NCBI RefSeq assembly: GCF_037646455.1
Contig: NZ_JBBIXN010000005.1
Span: 248,001-312,000 of the forward strand
Direction of reading: 5' to 3'
DNA: 64,000 nucleotides
From: Draconibacterium mangrovi_A
GTDB lineage: Bacteria; Bacteroidota; Bacteroidia; Bacteroidales; Prolixibacteraceae
The notes below the pieces were generated by a model. The model ran no database searches and had not been told where the DNA came from. It saw nothing but the letters and a program-made list of their open reading frames with translations. Below, one piece after another: positions 43,300-51,361 of this stretch. Every line of letters begins with the position of its first letter. The first letter of the stretch is position 1. The translations under genes and the position numbers were made by a program.

Positions 43300-43330
43300 T
43301 TGACTGGAAGGTATTTCTTGTTGACCTTTG
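43300..43330 (+). promoter_or_regulatory. Promoter with degenerate -7 element downstream of the operator array
   Basis: TTG (43300-43302), a 20-nt gap, then GACCTTTG (43323-43330), one mismatch from TAnnTTTG. The weak -7 suits an activator-dependent promoter. Transcription would start near 43334. Confidence 0.5.
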
Positions 43331-43350
43331 TAAAACAAATTTTGAACTGA

Positions 43351-43482
43351 ATGAAAACTTTAAAACAAAATATTACACATCATCAAAATTTGTACTCAAA
43401 GACACCAAGCGTTCCTTGTTTCAATGTCACCGAGAATTACTCAATTTTTTTGTCCCACTCGATTACTGTCCCTCTTCCCTGA
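43351..43482 (+). CDS. Possible 43-residue peptide
   Basis: ATG 43351 to TGA 43480-43482 encodes 43 residues, starting MKTLKQNITHHQNLYSKTPS and ending HSITVPLP. The start lies about 15 nt after the predicted transcription start, as is common for leaders in this phylum. The peptide has a basic start, one cysteine, and no signal peptide or clear helix; composition is not strongly protein-like. No family recognised. Coding status is uncertain. Confidence 0.3.
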   Translation: MKTLKQNITHHQNLYSKTPSVPCFNVTENYSIFLSHSITVPLP

Positions 43483-43518
43483 GCCCGGTGATAAAAAATA
43501 AGGAACGAATTTCCAACC

Positions 43519-43553
43519 AGGGGCCACTTTCTTTTTAAGTGCCCCTTTTTTTT
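43519..43553 (+). terminator. Terminator of the candidate short transcript
   Basis: AGGGGCCACTT (43519-43529) pairs with AAGTGCCCCT (43537-43546) with one bulged C, then T to 43553. On the minus strand no T-run follows, so it does not serve the response regulator gene. Confidence 0.85.
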
Positions 43554-43581
43554 GCCTAAAATTTTAAAGCTAATTTTTTGT

Positions 43582-44244
43582 TTAAACCGTCACCAAATGA
43601 TTTTTGATGGCGAAAATAACCAGGCCGGCTACATTCCGGGTATTCGATTTAGCAAGCAGGCTGCGTTTGTACCCTTCAACGGTACGGGCACTCAGTGCCA
43701 ATTGTTCAGCGATTTCGGAGGCCGTGAGTTCTTTGCAAATCAACTTAAGCACCTGCAACTCACGTTCTGAAAATTGATCGGATGCTTCAACTGAAGACTT
43801 GTTTGTTTTAAGTTTCGAGGATCGTAAAAATCCGTTGGTTAAACTCGATGAAAAATAGTATTCGTTCTTCATCGTCATGTGGATGGCCAATTCCAACTCT
43901 TCCGGATCAGCATTTTTTAGCAGGTAACCATCAACACCCTGTTCCACCAAGTGCGAAACCAGTTGCACATCTTCTTCCATACTGATAATAATTATGCGCA
44001 TACCGGGATAACGGATTTTTAACTGTTTTGTCGCTTCAACGCCATCCATCACTGGCATTTGGATATCGAGCAAAACAAGGTCGGGAAGTTCATCTTTTGC
44101 AGCTAACAGATCAAGCAGTTCCTGTCCGTTTGCGGCTTCTTCCACCTCGTTGGTAAAATCGAAATCGTACAGCAGCGCGCAAATCCCCTTTCTGAAGAGT
44201 TTGTGATCGTCGGTAACTACAATATTTAATTTATCCTTGTTCAT
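43582..44244 (-). CDS. NarL/LuxR-type response regulator
   Basis: A 220-residue two-domain regulator. The receiver has acidic D12-D13, phospho-acceptor D60 in LVLLDIQMPVMDG, a switch Ser in IISMEED and K110 in GYLLKNAD. The C-terminal GerE/LuxR HTH is FSERELQVLKLICKELTASE followed by ARTVEGYKRSLLAKS, with the linker about 125-155 rich in Lys and Ser. ATG overlaps the kinase 3' end by 14 bp, so the two are coupled. It is a candidate activator for the three-box array 300 bp away, which its coding region converges on. Confidence 0.95.
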   Translation of the reverse strand: MNKDKLNIVVTDDHKLFRKGICALLYDFDFTNEVEEAANGQELLDLLAAKDELPDLVLLDIQMPVMDGVEATKQLKIRYPGMRIIIISMEEDVQLVSHLVEQGVDGYLLKNADPEELELAIHMTMKNEYYFSSSLTNGFLRSSKLKTNKSSVEASDQFSERELQVLKLICKELTASEIAEQLALSARTVEGYKRSLLAKSNTRNVAGLVIFAIKNHLVTV

Positions 44245-45019
44245 TGCCGTTCCAACAAATTATGGCACAAGTGCCTTTCCCGGGTTTCGATTTCAATTTA
44301 AAACGTGCACCCACCATTTCGGTGCGGCTCTCCAGATTTTTTAAGCCCAAGCCGGTTGCCATTTTTTTGGTCAGATCAAAACCTTTTCCATTGTCGCAGA
44401 CCACAACCGAAACGCCGCTTGCAAACCTTAAATTCACAAAAATAGTTTCGGCCTGAGCATGTTTAATGGCGTTGTTCACCATTTCCTGTACTACCCTGAA
44501 AATAGCCAATTCGGTTTTAATGTCTATACGATAAGCTTCGCCGCTTTTCCAACACTCGACCTTTACCTCATCGGCTTTGTTCACCCAGTTGGCCATTTCC
44601 TCGATAGCACTGTATAAACCCAGTTTCTCGAGTGAAGGCGGTAATAATGAACGTGAAATTCCCCGAACCTGTGTGATCACTTCGTCGAGGTACGATTTTG
44701 TTTCGCCGGCCACTTTACGGGCTTTGTCCTCGCTTTGCTTTTCAATGCGGCCCACATTTAGTTTTACCACCGAAAGCATGGCCCCAACTTCGTCGTGCAG
44801 ATCTTGTGCAATACGTTTTCGTTCTTTTTCCTGGGCCTGAATGGTATTCTTAATGATCTCTTTTTGCTGATCATGTTTTACCTGGTTTAGCTCCAATTGT
44901 TTCCGCAATAAGCGTTTCTGATAACTAATAAAAAAGAATACCAAACCACCAGCCAGTAGTAACATGCCTACCGTCCCGATAAAATACACCAGTACTATGT
45001 CAGAATTTCCCGCTCCCAA
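44231..45019 (-). CDS. HisKA_3 sensor histidine kinase
   Basis: A 262-residue kinase of the NarX/DesK (HPK7) type. One membrane segment (about 9-33, VLVYFIGTVGMLLLAGGLVF) is followed by a coiled-coil (about 35-65) and the dimerisation/phosphoacceptor motif with H75 in AQDLHDEVGAML. The HATPase_c has NNAIKHAQAE, VVCDNGKGFD and TGLGLKNLESR. There is no periplasmic domain of any size, so the stimulus is membrane-related, intracellular, or from a partner. It is cotranscribed with the response regulator. Confidence 0.94.
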   Translation of the reverse strand: MGAGNSDIVLVYFIGTVGMLLLAGGLVFFFISYQKRLLRKQLELNQVKHDQQKEIIKNTIQAQEKERKRIAQDLHDEVGAMLSVVKLNVGRIEKQSEDKARKVAGETKSYLDEVITQVRGISRSLLPPSLEKLGLYSAIEEMANWVNKADEVKVECWKSGEAYRIDIKTELAIFRVVQEMVNNAIKHAQAETIFVNLRFASGVSVVVCDNGKGFDLTKKMATGLGLKNLESRTEMVGARFKLKSKPGKGTCAIICWNGNEQG

Positions 45020-45122
45020 TGCTCAAATTTTGTCCGAACAATAAAAGTACCAACAAAACTTGATTATCATATTATTGAGATTCACTTTTTTTAAAAAGTT
45101 ACCATTTACTTAGCATGGTAAA

Positions 45123-45773
45123 TTATGATGAAACTGTTTTTTTCTGTTTTCCGGCCTTCCAAAAACCAACAGCAATTAAGAAGTAAAATGTTACGTTTAA
45201 AAAGGCATTAAAGATTGCAGCTTGTTTAGCAATGTCATTAGAATATTCCAGTAATAGCGTAAACAAAATGTTGTAAAACAATACTCCGGAAAAATTAATC
45301 AGTATGGCAGTATTTATCCAGATCATGGGTTCATCGACTAACTTTTTTATATTCGCTTCTGTCATAATCCGATAATAATAAAGTATCGAAAAAACTATTA
45401 GTAGGATACTACTGAATGAACGCACATGAGAATACTGAGTAAATTTCTGTAAAAAAATGGGATTCAGAATGCAATACGCCATAAAAACAACAATGATTAC
45501 CATCATCCACTTCTTCTTAACAATCCCAACCAGCACTTTCGAATAGAACAAAGCCAGAAATAAAAACTCTAATGGGAAATAAATTTGGCCCAGCCAGTGA
45601 TTTCTTGTGATACCGAAAAAGTACATTATGAACTGTGTTGATTCAGTTAAGAAAGCCATGATTACAAATACATACAAAAACAGGAAACTATTCCTGATCT
45701 GTTTTAAAAAATAAGTACCTGTAATTATCGCCAACAATTCGACGAACGGACCCAAATAGAGATAAAAAGGCAT
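45123..45773 (-). CDS. Multi-pass membrane protein of unknown function
   Basis: A 216-residue protein with about seven hydrophobic helices spread over nearly the whole length, short polar loops (for example FGITRNHWLGQI) and a basic C-terminus KAGKQKK. No family is recognised; the layout resembles the sensor/membrane parts of 7TM proteins but lacks any attached signalling domain. It is 6 bp downstream of the 45780-46451 gene on the same strand and ends 103 bp before the kinase gene. Confidence 0.7.
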   Translation of the reverse strand: MPFYLYLGPFVELLAIITGTYFLKQIRNSFLFLYVFVIMAFLTESTQFIMYFFGITRNHWLGQIYFPLEFLFLALFYSKVLVGIVKKKWMMVIIVVFMAYCILNPIFLQKFTQYSHVRSFSSILLIVFSILYYYRIMTEANIKKLVDEPMIWINTAILINFSGVLFYNILFTLLLEYSNDIAKQAAIFNAFLNVTFYFLIAVGFWKAGKQKKTVSS

Positions 45774-45779
45774 TAATTT

Positions 45780-46451
45780 TTATGAATTATAGATGCTTCT
45801 TTCGTCACAAAATGGTGGGCATGGTGCTGTTAAATCAAAATCTTCCTGCTCTTCATCATCAGTGCTTGCAGCTGCTGCTTCCATTGTCGTTGTTGTTTTT
45901 ACTCCGCTGATCATCACGCTCATGGTTTTTTCGATTCCATAATCAATCAAAGCCTCATCCCTTTTCTGAACCATAAATATTTCGTGCAATTCGAATTTGG
46001 TGAGCAAGTAAGCATTCGGATAAATGTATTGGCGATACACAGCACCCGGATCCTCGGCGTCGATTTCGCCACTTCGCCATTTGCGGTATAAATGTATGCT
46101 TTCGATCACTGCTTTTGTGTTGTTCGAAAAATCAACATTTTCCTTCTCCAGCTTAAACACCGGAGTTTCGTAATCGGCGTAAACGTCGCCGCTACCCAGT
46201 AAAAAAGCAGATACAGCAAATGCGCAAAGTTTATATTTACCATCATCTTTAGCGCTTTCCAGCCCCAGGTATATACGAACCCGATTTTCATTTTCGCCCG
46301 CTAAAGCCAGGTAAGTATCTTTTTGAAGGATAATTTTGGGAACTTTCAGATTAAAGGTTTTATCCTTTTCTGCTTTAAAATTTTCGCGCCAGTTTTTGGC
46401 TTTGGCAGCTGGGAGCTGATCTCTTTTCAATTTTTTAGTCATTTTATTCAA
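45780..46451 (-). CDS. Uncharacterised cytosolic protein with a Cys-Pro-Pro-Phe-Cys tail
   Basis: A 223-residue soluble protein with a basic first 25 residues, a middle with FKAEKDKTFNLKVPKIILQK and TYLALAGENENRVRIYLGLE, and a C-terminus rich in Asp/Glu (STDDEEQEDFDLTAPCPPFC) followed by DERSIYNS. The paired cysteines could bind metal. No known domain is recognised. It is transcribed with the downstream membrane protein (6 bp gap). Its own terminator was not seen. Confidence 0.7.
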   Translation of the reverse strand: MNKMTKKLKRDQLPAAKAKNWRENFKAEKDKTFNLKVPKIILQKDTYLALAGENENRVRIYLGLESAKDDGKYKLCAFAVSAFLLGSGDVYADYETPVFKLEKENVDFSNNTKAVIESIHLYRKWRSGEIDAEDPGAVYRQYIYPNAYLLTKFELHEIFMVQKRDEALIDYGIEKTMSVMISGVKTTTTMEAAAASTDDEEQEDFDLTAPCPPFCDERSIYNS

Positions 46452-46567
46452 GCATTTGGTGGTTTAAAAATAGCTAAAAAATCACAGGGAAAAACAAATT
46501 CTTAAACATAAAACTGATTTAGGAGAAAAGCATTTCAAATTGCGGTGTTTTAATTTGTCTGCAGGTC

Positions 46568-46602
46568 AAAGGATCCGATCCTTTAGAAGCATCGGATCCT
46601 TT
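46568..46602. terminator. 12-bp perfect hairpin downstream of the Arg/Tyr-rich protein gene
   Basis: AAAGGATCCGAT and ATCGGATCCTTT enclose an 11-nt loop. The core ATCCGAT-loop-ATCGGAT is shared with 37209-37233. Confidence 0.7.
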
Positions 46603-46603
46603 G

Positions 46604-46640
46604 CAAAAAAATCTACCCGCAAAAAGATTTACGGGTAGAT
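46604..46640 (-). terminator. Terminator of the Arg/Tyr-rich protein gene
   Basis: ATCTACCCG and CGGGTAGAT enclose a 12-nt loop, and on the minus strand the stem is followed by TTTTTTT. It lies about 90 bp beyond the stop at 46727. Confidence 0.9.
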
Positions 46641-46726
46641 GGTCGAACATTATATGAGGGGAAGGTTTAGTCTCCCTTACAAGGCAAAATCATACCATGC
46701 ATTTTAGTTTCGAAAGCCAACACTCA

Positions 46727-47884
46727 CTAATAAAAATCGATATCGAAATTGATATGAACACCCGGGCTTACATAACTGTCGTTGTATGCATAATACCTTT
46801 CGGGATAGTGGATAAGACGAAAACCGTAGTTCGTTGATTCAAAGAACAAATTTCCAATTCTGAAATACAGATAACCGTTAATGTAAACGCGTTCGTAGTA
46901 GTCGGTGGGTAAATAATCGAATGCAAAGCCGTAAGGCAGATCAACCAGGATAAAACCTATTCCCGGACGAAAGCGGAAAAAATGCCCGTTGTAACAATAA
47001 TACCTGTTATGGTTGTGGTAAAACACAAGTGGTTGAACATCAAATCGGCGTATTACATGACCATATCGTGGATGATGGAAATAATACTTGTGGTACCTGT
47101 ACGAATACGGATTGTATCCCATATAGTAATCGCGCCAGCTGCTGTGGTTCCAGCGATAGCGTTCCCACCTTCTGTCCCAGTGATTACTGTTATAATAGTT
47201 GTAATGCGAGTAATATTTTTTGCCCTTGTGGTTGTACCTCATGTCGCGCGGACGATAATTATCTTTCCAGTATTTATTGCTTCCACGGTAGTCGCGGTTA
47301 GGTGTATAACGTCGGTCCGATTTATCGATTCTGTAGAAATCGCGGTTTTCGCTTGTCGTTCTTCCGCCTCGACTGGCCGAATTTACACTTGCTGCCTCGC
47401 GGGAAGAAGCACTCCGAACCTCCCTGGTAGCTCTTTCATTTCTGTTAGAAACAGAATTCGCATTGTTTCTGGTACTGTAAGTGGTTGTTACCTGACGAGG
47501 AGATGAACTGTTCCTCTGACTATTGGTATTCGCCTTGGTTCTCTGATTGTGACTCGTGTTAACCGGTCTTGGCGCGCGGTAAACATTGCCTGAGGAACGC
47601 GTTGTACGTTTAGACGAATTTGATGACTTTGTTGCTACCTGCTGAGATCGGTTTCTAGGTGTGGTTACACGTCGGTTAACTGACGACCGATCGACTTTGT
47701 CGTAATTTTTATACGTGCTTTTTTTCTGGATAGTATTTTTTCGGTCGTTACTTCTTCGCGATTCATTGCTACGTGTTTCGCGCTGTGAAGAACGTCGTTG
47801 TGCATTCGCTGGAATTATACTTGCTGTAATAACTGCCGCCAGAGTAATCATCGTGGCAAACAGTCTGAATTTTGTTGTTTTCAT
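46727..47884 (-). CDS. Secreted low-complexity protein: Arg/Ser-rich then Tyr/His-rich
   Basis: A 385-residue protein with a signal peptide (LFATMITLAAVITASIIPANAQ; cleavage after NAQ likely). Residues about 25-180 are a strongly biased Arg/Ser/Asn/Thr tract with little predicted order. Residues about 190-280 are rich in Tyr, His, Trp and Arg, for example HYNYYNSNHWDRRWERYRWN. A C-terminal part of about 100 residues has regular alternating strands, including NGYLYFRIGNLFFESTNYGF. No family recognised. It could be an envelope or matrix protein that binds polyanions, but this is only inferred from composition. Monocistronic, with its own terminator. Confidence 0.75.
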   Translation of the reverse strand: MKTTKFRLFATMITLAAVITASIIPANAQRRSSQRETRSNESRRSNDRKNTIQKKSTYKNYDKVDRSSVNRRVTTPRNRSQQVATKSSNSSKRTTRSSGNVYRAPRPVNTSHNQRTKANTNSQRNSSSPRQVTTTYSTRNNANSVSNRNERATREVRSASSREAASVNSASRGGRTTSENRDFYRIDKSDRRYTPNRDYRGSNKYWKDNYRPRDMRYNHKGKKYYSHYNYYNSNHWDRRWERYRWNHSSWRDYYMGYNPYSYRYHKYYFHHPRYGHVIRRFDVQPLVFYHNHNRYYCYNGHFFRFRPGIGFILVDLPYGFAFDYLPTDYYERVYINGYLYFRIGNLFFESTNYGFRLIHYPERYYAYNDSYVSPGVHINFDIDFY

Positions 47885-48070
47885 GGCTTGAATCTTTAAA
47901 ATTCAAAAAGTTGTTCGCTTCTCTCTTTTGGCGCCTAAATTATTTAAACCGGTAATTACGTTTCACTTTGCAAAGGCTGTGCCAAAGTCTGCAACAATTA
48001 TTAACACTCCGCACTTACTCTCTGATAATGAGACAGGATAGCATATCTTTTTTTTCTTGACAATTCTCTC

Positions 48071-48078
48071 TACTTTTG
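48071..48078 (+). promoter_or_regulatory. -7 promoter element of ruvX
   Basis: TACTTTTG matches TAnnTTTG, 19 bp upstream of ATG 48098. Only a T-rich stretch lies at the -33 position. Confidence 0.55.
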
Positions 48079-48097
48079 CAGCGGAAAAATCAGAATA

Positions 48098-48523
48098 ATG
48101 GCGAGGATTTTATGTTTAGACTATGGAAGGAAACGGGTGGGTATTGCAGTTACCGATCCGGGACAAATCATAGCCAGCCGTTTAACCACGGTTCCTACAC
48201 ACACTTTGTGGGAGTTTTTGAAAACCTATTTTGAAAAAGAAAATGTGGAGCTATTAGTGGTTGGGTATCCGCGGCAAATGAACAATGAAGCTTCAGAAGC
48301 TGTTCGTTACATAAATCCGTTTCTGAAGAAATTTCAGAAAGTTTATCCTGAAGTTAAACTGGAATTATTTGATGAGCGATTCACTTCAAAAATGGCTTTT
48401 CAAACCATGATTGACGGAGGCATAAAAAAGAAACAACGACAGGACAAAGCCATGATTGATGCAGTGAGCGCTACCATCATTCTGCAAAGTTATTTAGAAC
48501 AAAAAAGGAATTTAAGGAGTTAA
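48098..48523 (+). CDS. ruvX: RuvX/YqgF Holliday-junction resolvase-like nuclease
   Basis: A 141-residue RNase H-fold protein. It has the acidic D7 in LCLDYGRKRVGIAV, VVGYPRQMNNEAS in place of the usual VGLP, and LELFDERFTSKMA plus KAMIDAVSATIILQSYL with the remaining catalytic acid. YqgF acts in 16S rRNA 5'-end maturation and is related to RuvC resolvases. It is 5 bp before the def gene, so cotranscription is likely. Confidence 0.93.
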   Translation: MARILCLDYGRKRVGIAVTDPGQIIASRLTTVPTHTLWEFLKTYFEKENVELLVVGYPRQMNNEASEAVRYINPFLKKFQKVYPEVKLELFDERFTSKMAFQTMIDGGIKKKQRQDKAMIDAVSATIILQSYLEQKRNLRS

Positions 48524-48528
48524 CGAAA

Positions 48529-49086
48529 ATGAAATATCCGGTTACCGTATACGGAGATCCCTTGCTTCGCAAAAAAGCGAAAGAAATAAGCAAAGATTAC
48601 CCCAACCTGAACGAAGTGATCGAAAACATGTGGGAGACCATGTATTATTCCGATGGTGTTGGTTTGGCTGCACCACAGGTGGGCTTGTCCATTCGTATAT
48701 TTTTGGTTGATGCCAGTTCGGGTGCCGACGAAGAGCCCGAATTGGAAAACTTCAAAAAGGTTTTTATTAATCCCGAAATTCTGGATACAGACGGCGAAGA
48801 ATGGATTATGAACGAAGGCTGCCTGAGCTTGCCCGAAATACGTGAAGATGTTGAACGCCCCGATGAAGTAACCATTCGTTATTTCGACGAAAACTTTGTG
48901 GAACACGAAGAAACGTTCAAAGGTTTTGCCGGCCGCGTTATTCAACACGAGTACGATCACCTGGAAGGCATTCTGTTTATTGATTACTTAACGCCACTCA
49001 AAAAAAGATTGTTAAAAGGAAAGCTGAATAACATTGCCAAAGGCAAAGTGCAGCCGCACTACCGTATTAAAATACCCGTAAAATAG
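48529..49086 (+). CDS. def: Peptide deformylase
   Basis: Def removes the formyl group from nascent proteins. The 185-residue enzyme has the three motifs: GVGLAAPQVG (43-52), EGCLSLP (96-102, metal ligand C98) and QHEYDH (139-144, ligands H140 and H144, catalytic E141). An insertion near 63-70 (GADEEPEL) is common in this phylum. The ComEC gene begins 52 bp later. Confidence 0.97.
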   Translation: MKYPVTVYGDPLLRKKAKEISKDYPNLNEVIENMWETMYYSDGVGLAAPQVGLSIRIFLVDASSGADEEPELENFKKVFINPEILDTDGEEWIMNEGCLSLPEIREDVERPDEVTIRYFDENFVEHEETFKGFAGRVIQHEYDHLEGILFIDYLTPLKKRLLKGKLNNIAKGKVQPHYRIKIPVK

Positions 49087-49138
49087 TAACCCTTTACGGT
49101 TTTTCACGTTTGAAGGATTAAATCCAACAAACATAACT

Positions 49139-51169
49139 TTGAAAAACCTTTTTCAGAACATACCCTCGTTAAGACTTATCATTGCAGTGGCAGTGGGTTT
49201 TCTTATTGCAGAAAAAATTATTGTTCCAGTACCGGTCCTGCTAATTGTCAGTATGTTGCTTTTGGCGGGTTTACTTATTCTGAACCGGAACTACCGTTTT
49301 CATCTGGAAGCTTTTTTTGGCAGCCTGGTATTTCTCCTTTTTATTCTGGTAGGCAGCATGTATTTTAACGTGTACAATTCCACGCCTCGATTTTTCGATG
49401 AAGGCATGTTTTGGGGAACAATACTGGAAGTTCCTGAAGAAAAATCCAATTCTTACAAATCGCTCGTTCAGCTTAATGCCGTTAAAGATTCGGAGAAAGT
49501 TTGGCAATGCAATGAAAAGTTACTGGTGTATTTCGAAAAAGATTCGACAGCTATGAATCTGAAACCGGGCAACACTATTTTATTTTCGGGAAACCCCGAA
49601 ATGGTAAAAAACAACGGCAATCCTTATGAGTTTGATTACCGGAAATACCTGTCGCGAAAAAAGATCTATCGGAGCGTTTATCTTACAAAAAGCGACTGGA
49701 CACTTAGCACACGACAAAAACAATCGTTTAAAACTGTGGCCGAAAATGTACGCGAACGCTTATTGAGAATCTACCGAAGTTACCATCTGGGCACCAAAGA
49801 AACAGAAATTCTTTCGGCATTAACACTCGGCTATAAACGTGGCCTCGATCCAGAAACAAAACGTACATTTTCGTCGGCAGGTGCCATGCATGTGCTGGCC
49901 GTTTCGGGATTACACGTTGGAATTATTTTTGGCATTTTTGCCTTGTTTTTCGGGTTTCTGAAAAATCAGAAAAGAGGCAAAATTCTTTATGTTCTGCTTG
50001 CGGTGGGAACACTTTGGGCCTATGCGTTTATTACGGGGCTGTCTCCTTCAGTAATGCGCGCAGCTGCTATGTTTTCGCTGGTTTGCATTGCAAGCGCCAT
50101 TCAACGCCGAACCAACATTTACAACACGCTCACAGCATCAGCAATGCTTTTACTGCTAATTAATCCCAACAATCTCTTTGAAGTTGGATTCCAGCTGTCG
50201 TATACTGCGGTTTTTGGCATTGTTTATTTGCAACCCAAATTGTACGGATTGTGGCCTGCAAAAAACAAAGTGGCCAAATTCTTTTGGACACTTTTGACGG
50301 TTTCTGTTGCTGCACAAATTGCCACCTTTCCGCTCAGTGCTTATTATTTCAACCAGTTCCCAACTTACTTTTGGTTAAGCAACCTGCTTGTAATCCCTGC
50401 CGTTATTGTACTTATCTCGCTTGGTATGGCTCTGCTGATTTTTTCTGCGTTTCCAATACTGGCAACGTGGTTGGCAGTTGTAACCGGCTGGGCAGTAAAA
50501 TTTGTTTACATTTTTCTGGCCTGGATCGAGAACCTGCCCTTTGCAGTTCAAAACATCAACCTCACAAAAATGGCTTTGTATTGTGTGATTGCTGTGCTTC
50601 TTTTTTCCTTTCTATTTATGGAGCAGAAAAGAATGCGCTACATAAAGTTTGTGCTATCGGCACTTATAATTCTCGCCGGATCGAATCTCACCTTAAAACT
50701 TCAGCAACAAAATAAGTCGGAATTAATTGTTTACAATAACTCACGAAACTTGGTTATCCAGCTCATAAGCGGCTCAAAAAACTATGTGATCTCGGAAGCG
50801 CCTCTCGATTCAACAGACTTTATTCTCCGTGCAATTCATAATGTCGAACTAAGACAAAGACTTGCAACTGCCGAATACTACACATTTCACGAAAATTATA
50901 CTGATGAACTTCTCTTCCTTCAAAAAGAGTTTATTCGCTTTGGGGATAAAAATATATGGATCGATTGTTCCCAAAGCAACAGGCCAAAATTTATTAATCC
51001 CGATTTTATCATTTCTGCAAGCAATACATTGGCCGATCTGCCGGAATTTCCTTCTACAAGTTTGATCAGTAATGCCTACACTAAAAAATCGAACAATCCG
51101 AACGTTCATTTTTTGCGCTACGAAGGAGCTTACAAGCAGCAATGGAAAACCAAACAGGCAGTAAACTAA
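49139..51169 (+). CDS. ComEC/Rec2-family DNA-uptake membrane protein
   Basis: A 676-residue protein starting at TTG 49139, the only start covering the first helix; a later ATG would lose it. It has N-terminal helices, a DUF4131-like soluble part (about 75-190) with NPYEFDYRKYLSRKKIYRSV, then the Competence domain. That domain carries AGAMHVLAVSGLHVGIIFG (near 250) and SPSVMRAAAMFSLV, and about ten helices follow. The metallo-beta-lactamase domain found in many ComEC proteins is absent; the last ~170 residues are a different soluble domain. It could act in DNA uptake. Confidence 0.9.
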   Translation: MKNLFQNIPSLRLIIAVAVGFLIAEKIIVPVPVLLIVSMLLLAGLLILNRNYRFHLEAFFGSLVFLLFILVGSMYFNVYNSTPRFFDEGMFWGTILEVPEEKSNSYKSLVQLNAVKDSEKVWQCNEKLLVYFEKDSTAMNLKPGNTILFSGNPEMVKNNGNPYEFDYRKYLSRKKIYRSVYLTKSDWTLSTRQKQSFKTVAENVRERLLRIYRSYHLGTKETEILSALTLGYKRGLDPETKRTFSSAGAMHVLAVSGLHVGIIFGIFALFFGFLKNQKRGKILYVLLAVGTLWAYAFITGLSPSVMRAAAMFSLVCIASAIQRRTNIYNTLTASAMLLLLINPNNLFEVGFQLSYTAVFGIVYLQPKLYGLWPAKNKVAKFFWTLLTVSVAAQIATFPLSAYYFNQFPTYFWLSNLLVIPAVIVLISLGMALLIFSAFPILATWLAVVTGWAVKFVYIFLAWIENLPFAVQNINLTKMALYCVIAVLLFSFLFMEQKRMRYIKFVLSALIILAGSNLTLKLQQQNKSELIVYNNSRNLVIQLISGSKNYVISEAPLDSTDFILRAIHNVELRQRLATAEYYTFHENYTDELLFLQKEFIRFGDKNIWIDCSQSNRPKFINPDFIISASNTLADLPEFPSTSLISNAYTKKSNNPNVHFLRYEGAYKQQWKTKQAVN

Positions 51170-51299
51170 CGAATAACGGGATTTATTTAAACAAAAAATA
51201 ACTTCCATTTCTTTTATGATTGGTGAGTATGCTATTATTTCGAAACTTTGAGAATGTTAAATTTACAGAAACGCACCGGTTAAAAGTGCATTTTTCATA

Positions 51300-51329
51300 T
51301 TGGATTCTGTAACTTAATACATTATTTTG
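51300..51329 (+). promoter_or_regulatory. Promoter of trkA-trkH
   Basis: TTG (51300-51302), 19-nt gap, then TTATTTTG (51322-51329), one mismatch to TAnnTTTG. About 32 bp upstream of ATG 51362. Confidence 0.55.
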
Positions 51330-51361
51330 TTGCGTTTTTTTGAATACAAAGACAGCAGACT

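Larger units (their letters stand above)
43334..43553 (+). ncRNA. Candidate stand-alone ~220-nt transcript
   Basis: Bounded by the promoter at 43300-43330 and a terminator with a T-run on the plus strand only (43519-43553), after the ppdK terminator. There is no other rightward gene between, so promoter, operator array and terminator define a separate transcription unit. It could be a regulatory RNA or the mRNA of the 43-codon ORF inside it. Confidence 0.45.
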
